DNA from: Gammaproteobacteria bacterium
GTDB taxonomy: Bacteria > Pseudomonadota > Gammaproteobacteria > Pseudomonadales > Pseudohongiellaceae
NCBI GenBank assembly: GCA_018661465.1
Contig: JABJIC010000028.1
Coordinates: forward strand, 186,001 to 250,000
Length of the DNA stretch: 64,000 bases
Direction of reading: 5' to 3'
Shown here: positions 45,385 to 54,110 of the stretch, in pieces
Numbering within the stretch: the first letter of the stretch is position 1
How the letters are laid out: every line of letters begins with the position of its first letter
Position numbers and translations under genes: made by a program
The notes under the pieces: generated by a model
Database searches by the model: none
What the model was told of the DNA's origin: nothing
Seen by the model: the letters and a program-made list of their open reading frames with translations, nothing else

Positions 45385-47004
45385 CTAGCTTTCTAACTGC
45401 GGACCCGCTGCTACCAGTTTTTTACCTTCGTCGGTATCGGTAAACTTCTCGAAGTTCTTCACAAATAACTCGGCAAGGTTTCTCGCCTTTTCATCCCATT
45501 CAGCAGGATTATCATAGGTATTGCGAGGATCGAGAATGCCGTTGTCTACCGCATCGATATTCAAAGGTACATCGAGATTGAAGTAAGGCAGAGTAAAAGA
45601 CTCTGCATTATCGATGGAGCCATTCAAAATGGCATGGATAATTGCTCGAGTGGCTTCGATGGATATTCTTTTGCCGGTACCGTTCCATCCAGTGTTAACT
45701 AGATAAGCTGTTGATCCGGTTGCTTCCATTCGCTTCACTAGCTCTTTTGCATACTTGGTAGGGTGCAAGGAAAGAAAAGCAGCACCGAAGCAGCTTGAGA
45801 ATGTTGGAGTAGGCTCGGTAATTCCGCGCTCAGTACCAGCAAGCTTAGCCGTAAAACCAGAAAGGAAGTGATACTTCGTCTGCTCGGGGTCCAGTTTCGA
45901 AACTGGAGGTAGTACACCAAAAGCGTCGGCAGTGAGAAAGATCACTTGCTTGGCGTGGCCACCTTTTGACACCGGCTTAACTATATTTTCAATGTGGTAA
46001 ATAGGATAAGAAACCCGAGTGTTCTCTGTTTTCGAGTTATCGGTATAGTCGATCACGCCACCATCATTTACAGTCACGTTTTCCAGCAATGCATCTCTTC
46101 GAATGGCATTGTAAATGTCTGGCTCGCTTTCTTTGCTCAGATTAATAGTCTTTGCATAACAGCCGCCTTCGAAATTGAAAACGCCATCGTCATCCCACCC
46201 GTGTTCGTCATCGCCGATGAGAGCGCGCTCGGGGTCGGTGGAGAGGGTGGTCTTACCGGTTCCTGACAAACCAAAGAAGATAGCCGTATCTCCGTCACTG
46301 CCAATATTTGCTGAACAGTGCATGGAAGCCATGCCGTTAAGCGGAAGCAGGTAGTTCATCATTGAGAACATACCCTTCTTCATTTCTCCGCCATACCATG
46401 TGCCGCCGATCAGCTGGATTTTTTCTGTAAGATTAAAGGCGACGAAATTCTCGGAATTCAGACCCAGGTCCTGCCATTGAGGATTGGTACATTTAGCGCC
46501 ATTCATCACGACGAAATCTGGTTCGAAGCCTTCCAGCTCTTCTTCGCTGGGTCGGATAAACATGTTCTTCACGAAGTGCGCCTGCCAGGCAACTTCCATA
46601 ACAAATCGTACTTTGAGTTGGCTGTTCTTGTTGGCACCACAGATGGTGTCCATGACATAGAGGCGTTTACCACTCAATCGATCGGTCACCAGTGACTTAA
46701 GGTGATCCCAGGTATCCTGCTCTATAGGCTTGTTGTCATTCTTGCCTTGATCGGACCACCATACAGTGTCTCTGCTAGTGTCATCGCGGACAATATACTT
46801 ATCTTTTGGGGAGCGCCCGGTAAATATACCGGTGTCTACGGCTATAGCACCTGAATCGGTGAGCTTGCCCTGTTCATATCCTTCCAGATCAGGATTGGTT
46901 TCGTGCTCAAACAGCAGCTCATAGGAGGGGTTGTAAAAAACCTCATCGACATTGTTAATACCGTACTGCCCGAGATCTGGTGTCTTGATTGAATTTCCTG
47001 TCAC
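45385..47004 (-). CDS. pckA: Phosphoenolpyruvate carboxykinase (ATP)
   Basis: Makes phosphoenolpyruvate from oxaloacetate and ATP in gluconeogenesis. 539 residues, usual for the ATP form. [31 protein letters not shown], the kinase-1a loop [19 protein letters not shown] and [16 protein letters not shown] are present. GTG at 47004 follows AAGGG by eight bases. Growth on acids or amino acids is implied. Confidence 0.97.
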   Translation of the reverse strand: MTGNSIKTPDLGQYGINNVDEVFYNPSYELLFEHETNPDLEGYEQGKLTDSGAIAVDTGIFTGRSPKDKYIVRDDTSRDTVWWSDQGKNDNKPIEQDTWDHLKSLVTDRLSGKRLYVMDTICGANKNSQLKVRFVMEVAWQAHFVKNMFIRPSEEELEGFEPDFVVMNGAKCTNPQWQDLGLNSENFVAFNLTEKIQLIGGTWYGGEMKKGMFSMMNYLLPLNGMASMHCSANIGSDGDTAIFFGLSGTGKTTLSTDPERALIGDDEHGWDDDGVFNFEGGCYAKTINLSKESEPDIYNAIRRDALLENVTVNDGGVIDYTDNSKTENTRVSYPIYHIENIVKPVSKGGHAKQVIFLTADAFGVLPPVSKLDPEQTKYHFLSGFTAKLAGTERGITEPTPTFSSCFGAAFLSLHPTKYAKELVKRMEATGSTAYLVNTGWNGTGKRISIEATRAIIHAILNGSIDNAESFTLPYFNLDVPLNIDAVDNGILDPRNTYDNPAEWDEKARNLAELFVKNFEKFTDTDEGKKLVAAGPQLES

Positions 47005-47320
47005 GCTTCTGACCCTTCTAGGTTTTATTTAAGTATTTTGCAGCATGAAAGCGCAGCCGCGATTGCAGGTATTGTACTCAGACTGACCTCGAATTCACAT
47101 TAGCAAAAGCAGGAATAGATCAAATATTTTGGAATTATTTGTAACGCACGGGTCAGCTGGTTTTCTGTGCTTGGCTTTAGTGGCAGGCTGCGGTTCACGC
47201 CTTGATTTACTCGCTTGAATTACTTGGATTTATTCTTCTAGTGTAGTTCAGATGAGCCGGTACGAGGAGCCGATCGGGGTGAGCTGTTGATGATGAGCTA
47301 TTATTATGAATTCCTTATTA
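47005..47320. other. pckA upstream region
   Basis: About 316 bases between pckA and the thioesterase stop. On the minus strand TACAAT (47076-47071) could be the pckA -10, with only a poor -35 (TGTGAA) 17 bases upstream. The part 47280-47320 is AT-rich. I see no gene. Confidence 0.4.
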
Positions 47321-47707
47321 TTAGAAAAGGGCAAAGCTGCCACTGGCTTTCGCCACCAGCTGGCCATCGCTAAAAACCTCGGACTCCACCATGGCAACTC
47401 GCCGACCTTTCTTCAGTACTACCGACCTGCTCATCAAGTCATTTGTTCCCGCTGGGCTGAGATAAGTCATCTTGATTTCGATGGTGGCGCAACGCTCACC
47501 CTTCTCCAGTAAAGAGAATACAGCGGCACCCATGCAAGTATCCGCCAAGGAATATATAGCTCCTCCATGTACCACCTTATTGGGGTTGTCCAGTTTGGGG
47601 TCGAAGGGAAGCGATGAGACGGATTTGCCATCAGCACAACTGATAACTTCCATGCCAAGTAGCTCGGCAAATGGATGGCTGCTTTTCGATGAGTCTGAAT
47701 CTGGCAT
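47321..47707 (-). CDS. PaaI-family hotdog thioesterase
   Basis: A 128-residue single-domain acyl-CoA thioesterase. NKVVHGGAIYSLADTCMGAA contains the family HGG and the helix with the catalytic Asp; the C-terminal strands include KGRRVAMVESEVFSDGQLVAKASGSFAL. PaaI/YbgC-like enzymes hydrolyse aryl or acyl-CoA thioesters, often as housekeeping. The exact acyl group is unknown. AGGAAAG precedes ATG. Confidence 0.88.
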   Translation of the reverse strand: MPDSDSSKSSHPFAELLGMEVISCADGKSVSSLPFDPKLDNPNKVVHGGAIYSLADTCMGAAVFSLLEKGERCATIEIKMTYLSPAGTNDLMSRSVVLKKGRRVAMVESEVFSDGQLVAKASGSFALF

Positions 47708-47793
47708 TGTGTCCGTCTTTCCTATTATGAGAAGCCTCTTATGAGGAGGCTATAGCGAGAAGCCTGTAATGGGCAGGCACGAGTGAGCAAGTA

Positions 47794-48210
47794 TCAAGGG
47801 GCAGGAATGATGTTCAATGTTTCTAAAGTAGGGGAGTTGGCTTTGAGATCCTGTGCTCCTGACGGGAAGTTATTAACTTGCAGTAGAAAGGCCAGTAAAT
47901 CCTGATAGGTTTCTGTGCCCAGGCTTGCAGGGCGGTCAGAGGGCATGTTCTCGCGCATTTTGGTGTAGAGCTCGGCAAGGCTGCGACCTTCCCAGATAAA
48001 CATAAAGCTCATTCCTAACAGACTGGGAGTGTTGCTGTTTCCCCCGAGGTTACTGCCATGACAAGATTCACAATTTGCTCGGTAAGCCAGTTGCCCGCGG
48101 CTCGCTTGTTCTTCGCTGTAGACTCCATCCCAGATATTTGTCTGTGCAAATAGTGGAGATGTGGAGGCGCAGACTAACAACAATGAAATAACAAAGTTAA
48201 ATTTTCCCAT
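47794..48210 (-). CDS. Exported mono-heme cytochrome c
   Basis: Using ATG at 48210, two bases after the upstream dehydrogenase stop, gives 138 residues with signal peptide MGKFNFVISLLLVCASTSPLFA. The heme site is CESCH (RANCESCHGSNLGG) and a Met in MRENMPSD is a candidate sixth ligand. It is probably the electron acceptor for the PQQ dehydrogenase directly upstream. Confidence 0.92.
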   Translation of the reverse strand: MGKFNFVISLLLVCASTSPLFAQTNIWDGVYSEEQASRGQLAYRANCESCHGSNLGGNSNTPSLLGMSFMFIWEGRSLAELYTKMRENMPSDRPASLGTETYQDLLAFLLQVNNFPSGAQDLKANSPTLETLNIIPAP

Positions 48211-48212
48211 AG

Positions 48213-50006
48213 CTATTTTTCCGGCAGGGCGAAGACATGCATAGCATTGCCATTTCGTGGACGTTTCAATTCGCTTGCCAATTGCCGAGGTAGCGAGGCG
48301 GCCCAACTCGCTCCGCTGGTGCCAGAGGGCAGGGCGATATATTGCCGGCCATCGACTTCATAGGATATAGGAAAGCCTTGAGCAGAGGTGGTGACTCTGG
48401 TTTGCCAAAGTACTTCTCCATTTTCGGCATCCAGGGCGTACATTTTTCGATCCCAGTCGCCGAAAAACACCAAGCCGCCACCGGTAGTCAGAGCCGCCGT
48501 ATTAACCGGAGCGCGAGATCGAAATCGCCATTTAACTTCGCCGCTGGGGATGTCCAATACCAGAAGCTCGCCAAGATTATCGCCGGCATCCGGGTGTGGG
48601 TAATTAATGCGCCTCACTGGACCGGTTCCGCCGCCACCTAATTCTCGTTCCGTTGGACCGAAGGTGGCGAGTTCACAATTCAGGGTGATGGGGATATACA
48701 TGGCGCTGGTTTGTGGGGAATAGGCCATCGCTCTCCAGCTCTTAAAACCGGAGGTGCTGGGACACATATCGATCTGCTCACCAATGCGGGGAATCATCCC
48801 ATCACGATATCGAACGGAACCGGTCACCGGGTCTACGTTTACGATATTCTGATACCCAATATCGGTGGCTTTTATGACTTCGCCACTGACTCTATCCAGT
48901 TCCCAGAGAATGCCCAGCTTGCCCATCTTGAACAGAGACTGTCGGCCATCGATATCAACGAGAATGTTCTCAAATACCTCATCCATGTCCTGAGTTTCTC
49001 CAGGAAGGTGTTGGTAGTACCAGATCATCTCCCCGGTGTCAGGATTAAGTGCCAGAGTAGAATTAGTATAGAGAGCATCGGCATCTGTTCCTCGCACGGC
49101 CCTTGCCCAGGGCTTTGCCTGAGCCGTTCCCCAGTAAATCAAATTGGTTTTCGGGTCATAAGACCCGGCAATCCAGGCATCGGATCCTGCGCGAAATCTC
49201 AGCGGTAAATCATCCCAGGTGTCGCCACCGGGCTCTCCGGGACGGGCGACGGTTGAAGTTCGCCACAATTCTTCTCCACTCTCCGAATCGTGTCCGGTGA
49301 TGAAGCATACGTCCTCTTTGTAGCGGCCGCAACCACTGATGCCAGTTATGAGTTTTCCATCAGCGATGATGGGGCCGGCAACATAAAAATAGCCTAACTC
49401 AGGATTCGCTGTCTGGGTTTCCCAAACTAATCGACCTGTTCTAATGTCGATAGCCACGATACTTGCGTTCTCGGTAGCGGCATATATCTTATCTCCATAG
49501 ATCGCGATGTTTTTCTGAACACCTCTGCCAACGCCTGCATAGGCGGTGGCCGCCATCACAGATTGAACTCTTTCTTCGGCCGGAACTGCGGCAGCTATGG
49601 AGCCTTCCAGAGCTTCGGTGATGCCTGGCCTATATTCCCAGATCAGGTCGCCAGTGGCCGCATTAAGCGCCTGTATTACTCCGCGAGGTGCCGGAATGAA
49701 CATCACTCCATCATGAACCAGAGGGGCTGCTTCGCCGGCTCCGGTGTCATCCATGGCCCAGGACCAGACCAGTTGTAGCTGATCCACATTGTCAGTATTA
49801 ATTTGACTAAGCGAGCTATATCCCCAGGAAGCAGTATTGCCTCGCCAACTTAGCCAGTCTCCGGGGAGAGGATTGTTCAGGGTATCATCCGTGACCGGGG
49901 CGATATCTGACAGCTGGCTGAATGCCATGGTGCTGAAGATGAATAGCATGCAAGCCATTAGAAAGTGGTAAAACTTGTTGACTCTATGCAGGCTGGAACA
50001 ATTCAT
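48213..50006 (-). CDS. PQQ-dependent dehydrogenase (third)
   Basis: A 597-residue quinoprotein with signal peptide (FHLLMACMLFIFSTMAFS region, about 1-30). Blade repeats include VIQALNAATGDLIWEY, IVAIDIRTGRLVWE, ALDAENGEVLWQT and LLVLDIPSGEVKWRF. The active-site segment is ETQDMDEVFENI with Asp340-Met-Asp342, the same D-x-D spacing as lanthanide-type enzymes. The Cys pair expected over PQQ is not adjacent; Cys226 and Cys234 (GISGCGRYKEDVCF) are the nearest. Two bases separate it from the cytochrome c. AGGGG precedes ATG. Confidence 0.85.
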   Translation of the reverse strand: MNCSSLHRVNKFYHFLMACMLFIFSTMAFSQLSDIAPVTDDTLNNPLPGDWLSWRGNTASWGYSSLSQINTDNVDQLQLVWSWAMDDTGAGEAAPLVHDGVMFIPAPRGVIQALNAATGDLIWEYRPGITEALEGSIAAAVPAEERVQSVMAATAYAGVGRGVQKNIAIYGDKIYAATENASIVAIDIRTGRLVWETQTANPELGYFYVAGPIIADGKLITGISGCGRYKEDVCFITGHDSESGEELWRTSTVARPGEPGGDTWDDLPLRFRAGSDAWIAGSYDPKTNLIYWGTAQAKPWARAVRGTDADALYTNSTLALNPDTGEMIWYYQHLPGETQDMDEVFENILVDIDGRQSLFKMGKLGILWELDRVSGEVIKATDIGYQNIVNVDPVTGSVRYRDGMIPRIGEQIDMCPSTSGFKSWRAMAYSPQTSAMYIPITLNCELATFGPTERELGGGGTGPVRRINYPHPDAGDNLGELLVLDIPSGEVKWRFRSRAPVNTAALTTGGGLVFFGDWDRKMYALDAENGEVLWQTRVTTSAQGFPISYEVDGRQYIALPSGTSGASWAASLPRQLASELKRPRNGNAMHVFALPEK

Positions 50007-50176
50007 TTGCTTGCTTCCCCTGTTTTTATTAAATTATTTTTAAGTTGCTTTAAGTAGTTATCAAGAAAGTATCAAATAGTTGTAATTAAAAAATTAGTCA
50101 ATAGATGCGTATGTTCAAGAAGAGAATAAACAGTCTCGGCAAATCAGTCTAGCTTCATTAGAATAGAAAATACTTC

Positions 50177-51097
50177 TCATTGACTGATTATAGAATGTCG
50201 GGCTTCTGCTTCGACAAAAACCCGTTTTACATTTTCATACTCGGCTTTGATTCTTTCATCCAGAGCCGTTACCGCATCTTCAATATCATTTGCTGTGGCT
50301 TCATCACGAAATTCCACACTGATATTCACCAAAATAAAATCAGGCCCCATGTGCATGGTGAGCACTTCGTTGACATGATCTATATTTTCAATATTGGCAG
50401 CCAGTTTGTGAATGCCATCGACGACATAATTGTTAGCCGCTTCACCAATCAACAAGCCTTTGGTTTCCTTCGCCAGCCAGATTGCAGTTCCCGCAAGAAT
50501 GCATCCGATTATAATTGAAGCAAGGCCATCGAAGACAAGGTTTCCTGTGACTTGAGTTAGATAGGTGGCGATTAGCGCTACGAAGAGGCCCAGCAGTGCA
50601 GCAGAATCTTCAAATAAAACGACAAACATGGAAGGGTCTTTACCACGCTGTACGGCCTCGATGTATCCTTTATCGCCCTTAGCCTGATTGAATTCCTTCA
50701 GCGCGAAAAACCAGGCAGCGCCTTCGAAGATAATGGCGAGCCCAAGAACGATATAATTGATCTGCAAATTTTCAAGAGGATGGGGGTCCGTTAGACTATG
50801 AATTCCTTCGTAGATTGAAATACCGGCCCCAACTGCGAAGATCAATATCGCAACCACAAAGCTCCAGAAATAAATTTCTTTTCCATGCCCGAATGGGAAA
50901 CGTTTGTCAGCAGGTTTCTGTGCTTGTTTTAAACCATAGAGCAAGAGTATTTGATTGCCGGTGTCTACTACAGAATGAACACCTTCTGAAAACATAGCCG
51001 AGCTTCCCGTAATGAGCGCGGCTGCAAATTTCATCACAGCGATAAGCGAGTTTCCGATCAGGGCTGCATAGATGACAAGTTTTCTTGAGGAGGCCAT
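50177..51097 (-). CDS. Cation diffusion facilitator (CDF) family transporter
   Basis: A 306-residue inner-membrane metal/proton antiporter with about six helices. The metal site motif HxxxD is in SEGVHSVVDTGNQ (helix 2), with a second in FEDSAALLG (helix 5), and the cytosolic C-terminal domain (about 210-306) includes HVNEVLTMHMGP. The FGHGKEIYFW segment is typical of the group of CDF proteins for zinc or iron/manganese. The exported metal is not determined. It is divergent from the acetyltransferase gene. Confidence 0.9.
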   Translation of the reverse strand: MASSRKLVIYAALIGNSLIAVMKFAAALITGSSAMFSEGVHSVVDTGNQILLLYGLKQAQKPADKRFPFGHGKEIYFWSFVVAILIFAVGAGISIYEGIHSLTDPHPLENLQINYIVLGLAIIFEGAAWFFALKEFNQAKGDKGYIEAVQRGKDPSMFVVLFEDSAALLGLFVALIATYLTQVTGNLVFDGLASIIIGCILAGTAIWLAKETKGLLIGEAANNYVVDGIHKLAANIENIDHVNEVLTMHMGPDFILVNISVEFRDEATANDIEDAVTALDERIKAEYENVKRVFVEAEARHSIISQ

Positions 51098-51227
51098 AGC
51101 TAATACTGTGCCTGTTTCAAACTGGAGTTGAATTATTAGAGTTGTTACTCTACAGCGAATTCCAAATTATTGCATGCGCGCTCTAGCTGAGAAATCCCTG
51201 GTATGCAGCCGTGTTGAGTTCAGCTCT

Positions 51228-51755
51228 ATGACAGATGTATTCTTTGAAACAAATCGCCTTCGTATGAGGGCTGTGACAGAGTTTGATTTTGATCAGATGC
51301 TTGCTCTCTATTCTGATCCTCAGGTAATTAAGTATGTAGATGATGGCCAGCCAATCAGCGTGGAAGACTGCCATCTCTGGATTGAGCGAACGCTTAACAA
51401 TTATCAAACCCAGGGTTATGGCATGACTGTCATTGAATCGAGGGACGGTGAGTCCTTTATTGGTTTCGTTGGCGTCACCCACCCTGGTAATCAGGTGGAA
51501 GCCGAGATCAAGTATTCGCTATTTCCTCAGCATTGGGGCAAGGGTTATGCCACCGAAGTGGTTCAAGGGATGCTTGTCTACGTTGCCGAAAAATTTGGCT
51601 TAGAGCGGGTAATAGCGACAACCTATCCGGAAAACACTCAATCCCACAGAGTATTGGAGAAATCAGGGATGAGCTGTTTTCAGACCGTAATCGATGAAGA
51701 TGGTGACACCAGTAAGGACTTCGAATGGCTCGCTGAGAGCAGTTCAGCCCACTAA
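51228..51755 (+). CDS. GNAT-family N-acetyltransferase (RimJ/RimL type)
   Basis: The frame opens at 51174; ATG at 51228 gives a 175-residue product beginning MTDVFFETNRLRMRAV, where RimJ/RimL-type homologues start. The acetyl-CoA loop is HWGKGYATEVVQG and YPENTQSHRVLEKSGM is the usual late motif. It acetylates an amino group, possibly a ribosomal protein or small molecule; the target is unknown. An extended hairpin surrounds its stop codon. Confidence 0.85.
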   Translation: MTDVFFETNRLRMRAVTEFDFDQMLALYSDPQVIKYVDDGQPISVEDCHLWIERTLNNYQTQGYGMTVIESRDGESFIGFVGVTHPGNQVEAEIKYSLFPQHWGKGYATEVVQGMLVYVAEKFGLERVIATTYPENTQSHRVLEKSGMSCFQTVIDEDGDTSKDFEWLAESSSAH

Positions 51756-51796
51756 CTAAGTAAGACTGAAAATAGTCTATAAATTCAATTAGTTAG
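51752..51796 (+). terminator. Nested hairpin after the acetyltransferase
   Basis: CTAACTAA (51752-51759) pairs with TTAGTTAG (51789-51796) and AGACT (51763-51767) with AGTCT (51774-51778) inside. No T-run follows, so whether it terminates is unclear; the stop codon is inside the outer arm. Confidence 0.35.
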
Positions 51797-51969
51797 ATGT
51801 TCTTTTCTGGATTCATGCCAGGCTTGAAAATAAACTCCCTATATTGATTTTACCCACGCCCGAATTGTGGCAGTATTGCTCGCCGAGCCCGATTTTTGTG
51901 GCTTGGAGCTGCCCATCCTCACAATAATTAAAAGCGAGGGCATCTTGAAATACACTAAAGAATTATTAA

Positions 51970-52983
51970 ATGCGTGACTATTTTATTCGACGATTAATGT
52001 TGATTCCTCCTACTCTGGTAGGCGTTACCATAATCGTGTTTCTCATAACCCGTCTGGTTCCAGGCGGTCCTATCGAGCGTGCCATCATGGAAGCCCAGTT
52101 AGCAGGGGGCTCCAGTCGTTCCACTGCGGGACAAAACATGGCGCTGTCTGAGGATCAACTAGATCGGTTAAAGGAATACTACGGGTTCGACAAACCCGTT
52201 CTGCAGTCTTATGTGGATTGGGTTAGCAAAGTTGCTAGAGGAGATCTGGGCACTTCATATCGCTATAATCAGCCGGTATGGGATGTCATCGCCAGTCGCT
52301 TTCCGGTCTCGCTCTACTACGGGCTCATAACCCTCTTCATAACCTATCTGGTCTGCATACCCCTTGGGGTACTCAAAGCCATAAAACATAGAACCTTCGT
52401 AGACAACGCCACCAGTATTTTTATATTTATTGGCTATGCCGTTCCAGGATATGCACTAGGTTCTTTGTTGCTGCTTTATTTTTCAGTGCGGCTTGAGTGG
52501 TTTCCCATGGGCGGATTTACCAGCCTGCAATTTAACGACATGAGTTTTTGGGGAAAGGCCAAAGACTTGTTGGACCATTCTGTGTTGCCGCTGATCTGTT
52601 ATCTGGTAGGAAGCTTTGCTCTTGTTACCTTGTTGCTCAAGAACCATCTCATGGACAATCTGGCCTCAGACTATATTCGAACCGCCGTAGCGAAAGGCGT
52701 GTCATTTAGAAGCGCGGTTACCAAACATGCACTTCGAAACTCTCTGATTCCCATCGCGACTACATTTGGGCAGAACATTACCCTGTTGGTTTCTGGCTCG
52801 TTCCTGATTGAGACTATTTTCGATATCAATGGGTTTGGTTTGCTGGGTCTAACCTCGATTATCGATCGCGATTATCCTGTGGTGATGGGTGTAGTATTTC
52901 TCGCCAGCCTGCTCTTGCTATTAGGCAATATCATTTCCGACGTACTGGTTGCGTTGGTTGATCCGCGGATTAGATTCCACTAG
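51970..52983 (+). CDS. Peptide ABC transporter permease, YejB/OppB type
   Basis: A 337-residue inner-membrane permease. N-terminal MRDYFIRRLMLIPPTLVGVTIIVF and the domain MVQ..GGPIERA-like segment (RLVPGGPIERAIMEAQ) are YejB-like; six helices follow, with the EAA-type loop YIRTAVAKGVSFRSAVTKHALRNSL that docks the ATPase. First gene of a five-gene importer. It precedes the second permease by two bases. Confidence 0.93.
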   Translation: MRDYFIRRLMLIPPTLVGVTIIVFLITRLVPGGPIERAIMEAQLAGGSSRSTAGQNMALSEDQLDRLKEYYGFDKPVLQSYVDWVSKVARGDLGTSYRYNQPVWDVIASRFPVSLYYGLITLFITYLVCIPLGVLKAIKHRTFVDNATSIFIFIGYAVPGYALGSLLLLYFSVRLEWFPMGGFTSLQFNDMSFWGKAKDLLDHSVLPLICYLVGSFALVTLLLKNHLMDNLASDYIRTAVAKGVSFRSAVTKHALRNSLIPIATTFGQNITLLVSGSFLIETIFDINGFGLLGLTSIIDRDYPVVMGVVFLASLLLLLGNIISDVLVALVDPRIRFH

Positions 52984-52985
52984 CC

Positions 52986-54059
52986 ATGAAACTCTTTCGA
53001 TTCAATCCTCAAACCCAGAAAAAGTTGCGTCGATTTCGCGAAATCAAACGCGGCTATTACAGCTTCCTCATTCTAATGACTTTTTTGGTCTTATCTCTGT
53101 TTGGCGAGATGCTAATTAATAATCGAGCACTGATTGTCAGTTACGACGGAGAACTCTTCTTTCCTACTTATTCGGATTTTCACGCGGGGACAGACTTCGG
53201 TCTGGATTATCCCTATGAGGTGAATTACCGAGAGCTCGCCGAGAAATTTGAGCAAGAGCAATCAGATAACTGGGTGCTAATGCCGCTGGTGCCATACAGC
53301 CCCTACGAGAACGATGCCAGTACCGGCATCTTCCGTCCTGAGCCTCCAGACGCTTCCAAGAATCACTATTTGGGAACTGATACAACCAGCCGGGATATTC
53401 TTGGCCGGCTATTCTTCGGTACTCGAATAGCCTTGCTGTTCGCGCTCGGCTTCATGGCTTCAGTTTATTTTATTGGAGTCGCTGTCGGTTGTGCCATGGG
53501 TTATTTTGGAGGCGTCTTCGATATCGTGACCCAGCGCCTCATCGAGATTTGGAGCAACATTCCATTTCTTTATATGGTGATAATCGTCTTCTCGATAATA
53601 CCGGACACTTTTACTGTCGCCATGAGAATTCTAATCCTGCTGTCTGTGATGGTCTTGTTCTCCTGGACATCGATGACCTATTACATGCGTACTGAAACCT
53701 ATAAAGAGAAGGTTAGGGACTATGTCGCAGCTGCTGTTCTAATAGGTGCTTCAAACACTCGAATCGTTTTTAAACATATCCTGCCAAATGTTTTGGCAAC
53801 TCTGGTTACGTTTATGCCGTTCACTATTGTTTCGGCAATATCGGCAATTACTGCCTTGGACTTTTTGGGTTTTGGTTTGCCACCGCCCACGCCAAGCCTG
53901 GGTGAATTATTAAAGCAGGGTACTCAAACCCTGCGTACGGCACCATGGATTGTAATGTCAGCTTTCGGTACATTGGTTGTGCTGCTAACGCTGGTGACGT
54001 TTATTGGTGAAGCAATTAGGGAATCATTCGATCCCAAGAAATTTACTGTCTATAAATAG
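52986..54059 (+). CDS. Peptide ABC transporter permease, YejE/OppC type
   Basis: A 357-residue permease. The long periplasmic loop after helix 1 (NNRALIVSYDGELFFPTYSDF and ANYRELAEKFEQE region) is characteristic of YejE. LGTDTTSRDILGRLFFGTRIAL and the EAA loop YVAAAVLIGASNTRIVFKHILPN are present. It pairs with the YejB-like permease. Confidence 0.93.
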   Translation: MKLFRFNPQTQKKLRRFREIKRGYYSFLILMTFLVLSLFGEMLINNRALIVSYDGELFFPTYSDFHAGTDFGLDYPYEVNYRELAEKFEQEQSDNWVLMPLVPYSPYENDASTGIFRPEPPDASKNHYLGTDTTSRDILGRLFFGTRIALLFALGFMASVYFIGVAVGCAMGYFGGVFDIVTQRLIEIWSNIPFLYMVIIVFSIIPDTFTVAMRILILLSVMVLFSWTSMTYYMRTETYKEKVRDYVAAAVLIGASNTRIVFKHILPNVLATLVTFMPFTIVSAISAITALDFLGFGLPPPTPSLGELLKQGTQTLRTAPWIVMSAFGTLVVLLTLVTFIGEAIRESFDPKKFTVYK

Positions 54060-54110
54060 ATGGCAGTGACTGCGACAAAATATCGCGAACAGGTTTCGAG
54101 AGGAATAATT

